Part shown: positions 15,418 to 23,631 of the stretch, piece after piece
How the letters are laid out: each line of letters starts with the position of its first letter
Position numbering within the stretch: the stretch's first letter is position 1
Assembly (NCBI GenBank): GCA_045612485.1
Contig: JAZKZE010000172.1
Location: 1 to 23,631, forward strand
DNA length: 23,631 bases
Direction: 5' to 3'
From: RGIG5327 sp045612485
Lineage (GTDB): Bacteria; Verrucomicrobiota; Lentisphaeria; Victivallales; UBA1829
Notes under the pieces: model-generated
The model's input: the letters and a program-made list of their open reading frames with translations, nothing else
What the model was told of the DNA's origin: nothing
The model's database searches: none
Program-made: the position numbers and the translations under genes

Positions 15418-18400
15418 ATGGCGACATTAGAAGTCGGGTCTGACAAGACCTACAAATCATTACAGGAAGCGATAAATGCCGCTTCTGCCACGGAGGCGAC
15501 CACCATCATCGTTTCTGCCGGCACTTACAATGAAGACATCACTCTTGATGTCAGAAACATGGACCAGAAGGGCAACATTACTTTTGTTGCCGCTGAAGGG
15601 GAAGAGGTGATCTTTACCGGACTGTTTACCATTGGTTACTACGAAAAAAGAGTTGGCAGTGCTGCATGGGCAGCAGATGTAGCTTTTGAAAATATCACTT
15701 TTGATCAGGCAACAGCTGCAACACATTCTATTGATGTCCAGCAGTGCAATGATTTTACTCTGACAAATTGCAAAATCATCGGTGATGGGGAATACGGTAT
15801 TACCGGAACAAATGTGGATAACGGACCCACCATCACAAATTGTACATTTGAAAATGCGGGAATCCAGAGTGCCGGAAGTTTCGGAACAAATATGGTGATC
15901 GAAGAGTGTACTTTTGATGAGTCCAAAGTCAATATCCAGAGTGGTAATTCCGTTACGATTCAGAATTGTACATTCAACAGCACTTTGACCGATGCCAATG
16001 TGGGCGACAGTTTCTACTGTATCCGTTCCAATGATAATGCCATTGTGATCGAAGACACCACTTTCAATATCGATTCTGAATTGACAGAAGTTGCTGCTGA
16101 ACAGGCAAAATGGGGCGTTCTGTGGCAGAGAAATGCCGGCGGTACAAAGTGGGCAGTCAGTGATGTTGAAGTCAACTTTACCGATGCCGCTATGGAACAG
16201 ACTGAACTTCTGTTCAACAAAAACGGAACAACAACTGCCGCAAATGAAGCAGGACGCATTACCATTGACGGTATTACAAGTTCCTCTAATGATGTGACGG
16301 ATATTCTTGCAAAATCCGAAGGTATTCTCAATGCCACTGCTGACGGTACCACCTATGTGATGGACGATGGTGTCGTGCAGAGCATGACTGCCGCAAACCA
16401 GCTTGTTGTAAGTGCCGGTGTTGCCGATATGACTAACGGGGATTCCGTTGTTATCGGCGGATATACCTATATTGTTGGTACAACCGCCTTTGCCACCATC
16501 AATGCTGCTCTTGCAGAAGCCAAAAAGAGTACGGAAAAAGTTGTGATCGAAATAGCTGAAGGTTCTTACACGGAAAATATTTCCTTCGGCGCCCGTACTT
16601 TTGTTGAAGACGGCGTGACCTATGTCGGCGGTATCACATTCAGAGCTGTGGAAGGCGCAGATGTCCAGATCAATGGTTACTTCCAGTGCAATGGAGTAGC
16701 CGGTGATTTGAAAGATATTACTTTTGATGGACTTACAATAACAAGCTCTGTAAGAAACGGCGGTTATTTTGCTCCGGTCATGTTCGGGGATAATTACTCT
16801 GGAAAAACTGCTTCCGGTATCGTTGTACAGAATTGTGTGCTGAATTCCTCTGTTCCCGAAGGAACGGAAGGCTCCTGCAGTGGTGTTGCATTGACGATGG
16901 GATTGGTTTGTGATGGCGTTACCATTTCAAATAATGAGATCAATGCACAGTGTGGTGTTTACGGTGGTGACGGCAATCTTATTTCCAATACGGTCATCAC
17001 CGGAAATACACTTAACGGCAGTACGGACGCCGGAAAATATGATTACTGGGGCGTTGTTTACATCTACAACAGCGGTGCCGGAAATGAAATCACAGATAAT
17101 ACCATTACCGATTCTGCACTCAACGCTGTCAAAATCAACAAAGGAAACGGTATCGTTCTTACCGGTAATACCATCTCCGGTTGTGGGGAAATCAAATTTA
17201 CCAATGGTTCTGTAGTTTCCGGAAATACGGTCGATGGGGAAGAACTTACCTATCCTGCCGCTGAAACAGCCGGAACGATCGTGGTTTGCCAGGGCGTTGC
17301 CGGAGAAGCCGGTGATGCTGTTATCATTGACGGTTATGCCTATACTGTGGGAAGTGATGTTGTTGGCAGTTTTGTTGCGGCTCTTGAAAAAGTTTCTGCT
17401 TCCACAGAAAAAATTGAAGTCATAGGTGATGTGACTGAAGCAGGTCCTGTAACGAATATCACGGTTGCCTTGAGCAAAGATCTGACTGTTACCGGTGGAA
17501 ATGTTGTTTGGGAGAGTGCCACCGGATGGGTTTACTTTACCGGCGCGGATGAAGTTGAAGGGGATGTAAAACTTGTCTTTGACGGTTTTTCTCTGGATGC
17601 AACCAATGCTAAAAAAGCATTTTTCATTGATGTCGATACCGTTATTGATGCAGATTCCTCCGTAAGTCTTTATAATGCCAAGATTTCTTCTGACAGCAAT
17701 GTGGAAGTTCAGGCTGGCGGTAAATTCAATGTTTACAAGGAAGAATTGCTGATCGATGGCGGCAGTACGCTTAAAGTTGCCGGCAGTGAGGATTTTTCTG
17801 TTGAAAATGCTGTACTTGACGATCGACAGGTATTTTTGCAGTATTCCCGCAATGTTAAAGGTACTATTGATATTGAAAATTCTTATGTCGTTTCTTACCA
17901 GGGCTTCTATATCAAAGACAACGGCAGGATTACAGCCGATAACTCTCTGATTGAACTTGGAACCGACGCTGAGGGTGTTTGGCACTACAATCCTGTTGCC
18001 AACGGTTATGGGGAATTGCGTTTGAACAGTGAAACTGCAACATTGGATCTGAATAATGGATCTGTATTGAAAGCATCCGGTAATATCACCAATGCCGGAA
18101 CGATCAATGTTGATAACAGTACCTTCCTTGCCAATGGGACTCTGGTCAGTGACGGTGTTATTGCTGAAGCCTACAATAAAGGCGTGCTTACCAATAACGG
18201 CACGATCAATGTTTCCGGCGAAAGTACATTGAATATCAGAGAAGTTTCCGGAAATTCCATTACGGCTCTTGACGGAGCTGTGATCAAGGATTCCACTATC
18301 GGTGGTAATATTGTTGCGGATGGAAATATAGAATTTTCCGGTGTAAATAAAGTCAATGTCCTGGGACTTGGCTATTACAATCATGTTGTCACCATCGGCA

Positions 18401-21400
18401 CAGAAGGCAGTCTGGAAGCATCCGGCGGAGGCCGTACTACTTTGAGTTACGGCAATACGCTTGATGTGGACGGCACGATCACTGATGCAAAAACTGCTGA
18501 TAAAGCAGCTGTGACAAAATCCCTGAGCATTGTTGATGGATTCTCCTTTACCGGAAATGGTACTTATGACGGTAAAGATGCAACTCTGGACGTGGATAAT
18601 GCCTATGTTTCTTTCGGCAGTTCCACTTCCAAAAACAGTGCGGCAACCGGCAATTTTGTTTTCAATTTTGATAACAGTATTGTTGATTTTACAGCTGATT
18701 TCAAACTTGCCGCTTCCACAAAAGATGGACTTGAACCCTATTTTGATCTGAATGTGAAAGACAGTGTATTTACTGTGACGAAAAACTTCGGTTTGAATCA
18801 TGCCAATACTACTGCAATTTTTGATAATTCTGTTATCAAAGCCAATGCAAACTTCAGAAATGCAGGTGTGACAACGGTCAAAAACGGTACGGTTATGACT
18901 GTGAACTCCAACAGTGACGGTCCTTCCAGAGAAAATACCGGAAATTTCGGTACTTTGAATGTGGAAGGGGAAGGCTCTGTTTTTGATATTGCAGCAGCAA
19001 CGGCAACAGCAGTCAATGCGTTCTACAATGCCGGTACAGTGAATGTGAAAGATTCAGCTGAATTCAAGGCTGCCAACTTTGCCAATGAAGATACTGTGAA
19101 TGTGTCCGGCGCGACACTGGATGTTGCCACTCTGACCAACAACGGTACAGTTGATATTACCGGAACATCCACGGTGACCGGAAGTATTGACAATAAAGCC
19201 ACTGTCAGGATTTCCGGTGAAGCCTCTGTCGGTACTCTGAATGTTTCCGGTAATGCCGTTGAAATCGCCGCTGACGTGACCGATTCCACCATCAAGAGTA
19301 ATGCCGTTGTCAATGGGGATTCTTCCCTCAATGGTACAAGTTCCATTACTGGTGTCACCAAAGTTGTCAATGGTGCAACCCTGACGATCAATGATACCTT
19401 TACCGGAGCAAATCTTGCTGCCGGAGATGACAGTTATTTCGGTTTTGGCGACGGTTCTGAAAATCGCGGCGGAACGATTGAAATCAATGGTACAGTGAAT
19501 GTCAATCAGGTCAATGCCGACGATGCCGGTGTAGTTACCGTGAATAAAGATGCGGTTCTCAATTCCGGAGAGATCTGTATTGAAAACGGGGCAGTTACAG
19601 ATGCAGTCAGCGGAACATTGAATATTGATGGTACAGTCAATACTGCCAGCTTGCGTGTATTTGCGGGCAGTACGGTCAACATTACCGGAACCGTTAATGC
19701 AGATCATAAGGACTATCCTATCGGCGAGACAGGTTATCCTGTAATAGATATCTGGGGTGAAGGGTCCAGCGTCAATATCAATGGTGGTACAGTCAATGTT
19801 AAAGATAATATGAATGTACAGGCCGGGGCTGCTCTTAACCTCAATGGCGGTGTATTGGATGTGGATTATACACTTACCAACAACGGCACCATCACCGTTT
19901 CCGGCGAAAGTACACTGGATATTACCACATTGAGTGGCAACTCCATCTGGCTGGACGGTACTTTGACTGACAGTTACGTTGGTGGTGGTGTCAGGGTACT
20001 CGGCAACAGTGTTATCGCAGGAAAATCCACTGTAAAAGGTATTCTTGGCGTTGGATGGGGTGATAGTTATGCAACAGAAAAAGTTACACTTACTGTTACT
20101 GATGACTTTACCGGCGGTAATGTTCTGATTGGCTCTTACACTGATTTTGATTGTGAACTTGTCATCGGCGATGCCGCTGGAGAAAGAACAACTGCGAATT
20201 TCACTGTACAGCTTGGAGCTTTCGGGGATGTCACTGTTAATAATGCAGATGTTGAATATGAGTATGCCTTCATCAGAAATGATTTCAAGGTAACGGACAG
20301 TACACTTGCTGCAACAAGCATTAATACCTACTTTGCAGGAAATGCAAATGTTGTTGTTGATGGTTCTGAATGGGCAGCCGGTTCGTATGTTACCATCGGC
20401 AGTTACGGTGGAGATTATATGACCGGTAATGCGGATGTTACCTTGAAGGGGAACTCCATATTCTCTGCCACAAATCTGGAACTTTATGAAGCCGATGGCA
20501 AGATCGTGAAACTTTCCGTAGAAGATGCAGAATTGGCTGTTACCAAACTGGATATCAAGGAAGGTGCAGAACTTGCTCTTACCCTTGATTCCCAGGTTAC
20601 TGCTGCAACCCTTACGGGTGCCGGATCCATTACGATCGATGCTGCCGGCTTCAGTGGAGTCAAGACTCTTGTGGATGTTGACAGCTCCACCTTCACCGGA
20701 GAAACAAGTGTCACCGGAAATGATGCCGCTTACATGGTCAAAGGGGCTGACGGTGATATTATTTTGAGTACGATCGAAAGAGATACTCTTTACGTCAACA
20801 GTGCATGGGCTGATAGTGAACAGGGAGCAGATCTCGGCGATGGAAAATATTTCGGTATCAACGCTTTTGCCGCAATGGATGAAGCAGTAAATGCTCTCAG
20901 TGACAATGATACGATGATTGCTCTGCTGAGCGATGCCGATATGACTGCTGACGCCAACTATAAGCTGAATGTCATCTCCGGCGATGGCGGCAAATATACT
21001 CTGCAAATTGATTCTGTAATTGATGTCGATGCTGTTTTTGCCGAAGAAATCACTTTGGATGCGCCTCTCTTTATGGCGTACTACAACAACCACGATGTGG
21101 TGGTCAACGGCGATCTGAAAGGTGGTTTCTACAACTATATCGGCACATTGACCTTCAATAACAGCAAAATCACCAACAGCTACGATAATTCCAATATCGG
21201 AGGTACTGTTACCATCAACGGCGATGGTGCCTGGACATTGGATAATCCTCAGGCCGACAACCTTATGTTCATCAATATCGGCCGTAACGACTGGTTGGGG
21301 CAGGGCATCCTGAACCTGAACGATACCGTAGTCAAGGCGATCAGCTACTCGGTAGATTCCAGCAGTGCAGATGCCAAATCGCAGATCAATGCGGTCAACA

Positions 21401-23631
21401 GTACGATCGGCACGGTAAAGAATGACGGCATGAACGGCAATCTGACCGTTGGTGCTAATGGTGTAGTCAGCCTGACCAACAGTAATCTGGATATTGTCGG
21501 CACTCTTACCAACAACGGTTCTGTCAATGTTTCCGGCGAAAGTACTCTGAATGTGGCGGCTATGTCCGGCAACAGCATTGATCTGCTGGATGGTGCGATC
21601 ATCAAGGATTCGACTTTGAACGGTACGGCATATATTGCCGGTAATGTAACTTTCAGCGGCAGGAACGTTATCAAGCAGATCACTGACTATGGTACATATT
21701 ATGCTGATGAGTATGGAGCAAATGCCAAGTGGACGGTTGAAAAAGGTGCATCGCTGGAACTTGCCAATATCTATGGCTTGGGCTACGGCGACAATGCCAA
21801 TGTTATCGGCAGTCTGACCGATGCCAAAGCTGCCTACGAAGCCGGTTTGACCAAAGACGATGCTTCCCTTATTGTCAATAATACGATCGTAACTCAAAAT
21901 AACTCGGCGGGTAGGGATACCACCAACTACTTTAATGTAACGGATGCTTATGTCAGAATTTCTAAAGAAGGTGCCGACCAGTCGCTGAAGAGTCATGATA
22001 TTGATAACTACGGCAAATATGAGTTCAAGTTCACCAATTCCGTCATTGATACCAATGCTTTCAACTTCAATTATGCTGAAAATGGCGGTATCTATGACTT
22101 CACTGTAACAGACAGTGTATTTGCAACCGGTCTGTTCCGCTTTGAAAGTGTCGGTTCCACTTTCACGGCAGATAATTCGGATATTATTTCCAATGGCAAT
22201 ATCAACTCCATTGCGGCAAATCTGAATCTGAAAAACGGAGCATCATTCACAGGCGGTAAAGTTGTCAATGGTGGTGATATTGACATCAACAGCGGTGTTT
22301 TCACTGCCGGCGAATTGCAGAATGGCGGCAAGGCATTCAAACTTACCTTTGCTGAAAAAATGACTGCCAATAATAATATCGTTGTTCAGGCTGTTGATGA
22401 AGACGGCAATGTGATCGAAGGCAGTGATGTTTCGATCCGTGTAGTCAAAAATGATGCGGTTACCGCAGTGGTGGTGAACGGCGAAGCCGCCGGAATCATC
22501 ATTAAGAATATGGATTCCGATGCCTATACTGCTGAATTGATCTCCAGCGGTTCGATCACCGTTTCCGGCGAAAGCAAACTTTCCATCGGTTCTCTTACGG
22601 GAAGAATTACTTTTGATGGTACTTCGGTTGTCAATGGAACAGTCATTGGGGATGCTGCTGCTCCTGCCGGTTGTATTGACATTATCGGAGACGAAGTCAA
22701 TTTCGACGGCAATGTAACACTCAATACGGCGGTAAATGCCAATATCAAAGATTCTGAAAGCAACAGTATCTCAACCAGTATCAATATCAACGGGGGAGCA
22801 GATGTCGTCTGGAATACCAAACAGTACAATGATGGTACATATTCCGGAGGCTTTAATACTGACAGTTCTGATAAATTGAATATTGAAGGCAAACTGACTG
22901 TCTGCGGCGATAATGTTTATCTGAAAGCAGAGACGCTTGTTGCTGAAAGCGGGGTATTCAATATTAATGATGCCGGTTTCCAGAACACCTACGGTAAATT
23001 GACCGTTAATGGTGCGATGAATATCACCGACACCTATGATGACGGAAGTTATCAGAATGTCAAACTTGCCGGTAATGACAATGCCGCAACAACAGGTGAA
23101 CTTGATGTGGATGGTGGTACTCTGACCATCAACGCTCCCAGCTTCTCCTTTGGCGGCGGATTCAAATCTGCCGGCTGGGTCGATGTAACCAGTGCCGATG
23201 TAACAGTGCAGAATGGCGGTAAGATCACCACCAATGCCACTGTTTTCCGCAATGGTGTAAACAGTACAATGAAACTGGACAATGGTACATTGGAATTTAT
23301 TGAAGCGGGTGATTTCGGTACTGTTCACAGTACATTGGGAACCGCAGTTGACAACAATGGTACTATTGAAGCAGTAAACGGCAGTATACTTGATTTTAAT
23401 GACCGTACTCTGGAAAACTATGGTACTATTGCCATTGATGGAGCCAACTTCTCCGGGAATGTGGCAAATGCCGGAAAGATCACCATCGGTGGGGAAAGCA
23501 CTCTGGCTGGAACCGTTACCAATACCGAAAGCGGAAGCGTTGTGATCGCTTCCGGTGAAAATACCATTACCGGACTTGATCTTACCGGCGATCTTACCAT
23601 TGAAGAAGATGCAGTCATCAAGGCTGGTTCC
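15418..23631 (+). CDS. giant repetitive beta-helix surface/adhesin-like protein, 3' partial
   Basis: The frame is open for 2738 codons to the window end. The protein begins MATLEVGSDKTYKSLQEAI, with AGAGG at 15407-15411 before the ATG. Stops just upstream (last TAA at 15349) and no alternative start mean there is no N-terminal signal peptide. Residues 1-300 are a right-handed parallel beta-helix of pectate-lyase type, with Asn-Cys turns (NCKI, NCTFEN, ECTFDE, NCTFNS). The opening strand-helix-strand cap pattern (Y-x-S-L-Q-E-A-I-x-A-A, then I-V-S-A-G-T-Y) recurs in variant form at about 341-390, 632-676 and 1788-1845. The rest is a low-complexity Asn/Gly/Asp/Thr/Val fabric of short strands such as LTNNGTINVSGESTLN. 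Longer units are duplicated at a distance. A cell-surface adhesin, surface-layer or matrix role is inferred from composition and fold. Export, perhaps by a type I system or C-terminal signal, cannot be judged because the C-terminus is outside. Enzymatic activity is not evident. Confidence 0.85.
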   Translation, partial: MATLEVGSDKTYKSLQEAINAASATEATTIIVSAGTYNEDITLDVRNMDQKGNITFVAAEGEEVIFTGLFTIGYYEKRVGSAAWAADVAFENITFDQATAATHSIDVQQCNDFTLTNCKIIGDGEYGITGTNVDNGPTITNCTFENAGIQSAGSFGTNMVIEECTFDESKVNIQSGNSVTIQNCTFNSTLTDANVGDSFYCIRSNDNAIVIEDTTFNIDSELTEVAAEQAKWGVLWQRNAGGTKWAVSDVEVNFTDAAMEQTELLFNKNGTTTAANEAGRITIDGITSSSNDVTDILAKSEGILNATADGTTYVMDDGVVQSMTAANQLVVSAGVADMTNGDSVVIGGYTYIVGTTAFATINAALAEAKKSTEKVVIEIAEGSYTENISFGARTFVEDGVTYVGGITFRAVEGADVQINGYFQCNGVAGDLKDITFDGLTITSSVRNGGYFAPVMFGDNYSGKTASGIVVQNCVLNSSVPEGTEGSCSGVALTMGLVCDGVTISNNEINAQCGVYGGDGNLISNTVITGNTLNGSTDAGKYDYWGVVYIYNSGAGNEITDNTITDSALNAVKINKGNGIVLTGNTISGCGEIKFTNGSVVSGNTVDGEELTYPAAETAGTIVVCQGVAGEAGDAVIIDGYAYTVGSDVVGSFVAALEKVSASTEKIEVIGDVTEAGPVTNITVALSKDLTVTGGNVVWESATGWVYFTGADEVEGDVKLVFDGFSLDATNAKKAFFIDVDTVIDADSSVSLYNAKISSDSNVEVQAGGKFNVYKEELLIDGGSTLKVAGSEDFSVENAVLDDRQVFLQYSRNVKGTIDIENSYVVSYQGFYIKDNGRITADNSLIELGTDAEGVWHYNPVANGYGELRLNSETATLDLNNGSVLKASGNITNAGTINVDNSTFLANGTLVSDGVIAEAYNKGVLTNNGTINVSGESTLNIREVSGNSITALDGAVIKDSTIGGNIVADGNIEFSGVNKVNVLGLGYYNHVVTIGTEGSLEASGGGRTTLSYGNTLDVDGTITDAKTADKAAVTKSLSIVDGFSFTGNGTYDGKDATLDVDNAYVSFGSSTSKNSAATGNFVFNFDNSIVDFTADFKLAASTKDGLEPYFDLNVKDSVFTVTKNFGLNHANTTAIFDNSVIKANANFRNAGVTTVKNGTVMTVNSNSDGPSRENTGNFGTLNVEGEGSVFDIAAATATAVNAFYNAGTVNVKDSAEFKAANFANEDTVNVSGATLDVATLTNNGTVDITGTSTVTGSIDNKATVRISGEASVGTLNVSGNAVEIAADVTDSTIKSNAVVNGDSSLNGTSSITGVTKVVNGATLTINDTFTGANLAAGDDSYFGFGDGSENRGGTIEINGTVNVNQVNADDAGVVTVNKDAVLNSGEICIENGAVTDAVSGTLNIDGTVNTASLRVFAGSTVNITGTVNADHKDYPIGETGYPVIDIWGEGSSVNINGGTVNVKDNMNVQAGAALNLNGGVLDVDYTLTNNGTITVSGESTLDITTLSGNSIWLDGTLTDSYVGGGVRVLGNSVIAGKSTVKGILGVGWGDSYATEKVTLTVTDDFTGGNVLIGSYTDFDCELVIGDAAGERTTANFTVQLGAFGDVTVNNADVEYEYAFIRNDFKVTDSTLAATSINTYFAGNANVVVDGSEWAAGSYVTIGSYGGDYMTGNADVTLKGNSIFSATNLELYEADGKIVKLSVEDAELAVTKLDIKEGAELALTLDSQVTAATLTGAGSITIDAAGFSGVKTLVDVDSSTFTGETSVTGNDAAYMVKGADGDIILSTIERDTLYVNSAWADSEQGADLGDGKYFGINAFAAMDEAVNALSDNDTMIALLSDADMTADANYKLNVISGDGGKYTLQIDSVIDVDAVFAEEITLDAPLFMAYYNNHDVVVNGDLKGGFYNYIGTLTFNNSKITNSYDNSNIGGTVTINGDGAWTLDNPQADNLMFINIGRNDWLGQGILNLNDTVVKAISYSVDSSSADAKSQINAVNSTIGTVKNDGMNGNLTVGANGVVSLTNSNLDIVGTLTNNGSVNVSGESTLNVAAMSGNSIDLLDGAIIKDSTLNGTAYIAGNVTFSGRNVIKQITDYGTYYADEYGANAKWTVEKGASLELANIYGLGYGDNANVIGSLTDAKAAYEAGLTKDDASLIVNNTIVTQNNSAGRDTTNYFNVTDAYVRISKEGADQSLKSHDIDNYGKYEFKFTNSVIDTNAFNFNYAENGGIYDFTVTDSVFATGLFRFESVGSTFTADNSDIISNGNINSIAANLNLKNGASFTGGKVVNGGDIDINSGVFTAGELQNGGKAFKLTFAEKMTANNNIVVQAVDEDGNVIEGSDVSIRVVKNDAVTAVVVNGEAAGIIIKNMDSDAYTAELISSGSITVSGESKLSIGSLTGRITFDGTSVVNGTVIGDAAAPAGCIDIIGDEVNFDGNVTLNTAVNANIKDSESNSISTSININGGADVVWNTKQYNDGTYSGGFNTDSSDKLNIEGKLTVCGDNVYLKAETLVAESGVFNINDAGFQNTYGKLTVNGAMNITDTYDDGSYQNVKLAGNDNAATTGELDVDGGTLTINAPSFSFGGGFKSAGWVDVTSADVTVQNGGKITTNATVFRNGVNSTMKLDNGTLEFIEAGDFGTVHSTLGTAVDNNGTIEAVNGSILDFNDRTLENYGTIAIDGANFSGNVANAGKITIGGESTLAGTVTNTESGSVVIASGENTITGLDLTGDLTIEEDAVIKAGS
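18187..18867 (+). repeat. long internal protein repeat, copy 1, in the giant gene
   Basis: The unit starts LTNNGTINVSGESTLN, then SGNSI, LDGAVIKDSTIGG and NIEFSGVNKV. It continues through TITDAKTADKAAVTK, a DNAYVSFG stretch and DSVFTVTKNFG to FDNSVIKANANF. Copy 3 (21505-22206) follows the same order of motifs with diverged sequence. The nucleotide stretch GTTTCCGGCGAAAG (here at 18211) is conserved in copies 2, 3 and, with one later change, at 22561. Boundaries are approximate. Confidence 0.6.
19873..20484 (+). repeat. long internal protein repeat, copy 2 (most diverged)
   Basis: This copy begins LTNNGTITVSGESTLD, then LSGNSIWLDGTLTDSYVGG. After a divergent middle it ends in DFKVTDSTLAA and a GNADVTLKGNSIFSATN stretch that parallel the last third of copies 1 and 3. 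GTTTCCGGCGAAAG is at 19897, 1686 bases after the copy 1 site. The middle has no convincing match, so the end point is uncertain. Confidence 0.45.
21505..22206 (+). repeat. long internal protein repeat, copy 3, in the giant gene
   Basis: LTNNGSVNVSGESTLN is followed by MSGNSIDLLDGAIIKDSTLNG, NVTFSGRNVI, then SLTDAKAAYEAGLTKDDASL. A FNVTDAYVRI stretch, a FTNSVIDTNAF stretch, DFTVTDSVFATG and FTADNSDIISNGN follow. The motif order matches copy 1 over roughly 230 residues. The conserved GTTTCCGGCGAA is at 21529, 1632 bases after the copy 2 site. Shorter, truncated echoes of the head motif follow at about 22549 (GSITVSGESKLS) and 23473 (GKITIGGESTLAG). Confidence 0.6.

Noticed and set aside
15211..15420. 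Recoding (TGA read-through) joining the small leader ORF to the giant gene
   Set aside because: They share a frame, but besides TGA at 15331 and 15343 there is a TAA at 15349. TGA ends many normal genes in this window.
15700..17250. Pectate lyase or other polysaccharide-degrading enzyme at the N-terminus of the giant protein
   Set aside because: The beta-helix pattern is visible, but I could not find a convincing catalytic Asp/Arg/Lys set, and the same fold is common in non-enzymatic adhesins.
19054..21996. 980-codon open frame on the - strand opposite the giant gene, and similarly 16927-18801
   Set aside because: The + strand frame is continuous, has a ribosome site and clear repeat/beta-helix protein structure. 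The antisense frames arise from its biased, low-complexity codons. Their products are strings of I/V/D/G with no domain and no ribosome site.
15418..23631. CRISPR array or tandem DNA repeat array in the repetitive region
   Set aside because: The repeats are protein-level, degenerate and irregularly spaced within one open frame. No regular repeat-spacer pattern is present.

Overview
The window reads as a chromosomal segment of an anaerobic, Gram-negative-type bacterium. Every credible gene is on the + strand. My best guess is the PVC group, most likely a Lentisphaerota/Victivallales-type gut or sediment bacterium. This is inference from content, not a database result. The clues are a long-type pyrophosphate-dependent phosphofructokinase, a 2-oxoacid:ferredoxin oxidoreductase with fused beta and gamma parts, the indirect GatCA tRNA amidation route, a xylose-isomerase-like TIM barrel beside a ceramidase-like protein (a pairing I associate with Planctomycetes/Lentisphaerae), and a giant repetitive beta-helix protein. 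TGA, TAA and ordinary Shine-Dalgarno sites are used normally, so the genetic code is standard.

Layout. (1) 1-1077: 3' part of a 2-oxoacid:ferredoxin oxidoreductase beta-gamma fusion, ending at a hairpin near 1096-1122. (2) 1171-4629: PPi-phosphofructokinase, gatC and gatA, closely spaced with gatC/gatA overlapping, closed by a strong terminator at 4663-4707. (3) 4761-15037: eight tightly packed genes that look like one long operon. They encode an exported redoxin-like/helical-repeat protein, ThiI, a sugar-phosphate isomerase-like TIM barrel, a ceramidase-like protein, a DPM1-like GT2 glycosyltransferase, a 1020-residue membrane protein that looks like two GT-C glycosyltransferases joined end to end, a nitroreductase and an LplT-like MFS transporter. 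The operon ends at a strong terminator at 15061-15111. (4) 15139-23631: its own promoter with an extended -10, a roughly 250-base leader containing a possible 40-codon small ORF, then an open frame of at least 2738 codons that runs off the window. The latter encodes a giant Asn/Gly/Asp/Thr/Val-rich repeat protein of parallel beta-helix type.

How the genes fit together. PPi-phosphofructokinase plus a ferredoxin-linked 2-oxoacid oxidoreductase point to fermentative, energy-sparing anaerobic metabolism. In the long operon, a GT2 enzyme of the kind that charges polyprenyl phosphate sits 7 bases from a GT-C enzyme of the kind that uses polyprenyl-phosphate sugars, so the two probably form one envelope glycosylation step. 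The next transcription unit encodes a giant, probably surface-exposed protein that is a plausible but untested acceptor. The most unusual items are that giant protein (no recognisable N-terminal signal, four beta-helix cap-like modules, long-range internal duplication, dedicated leader) and the tandem GT-C fusion.
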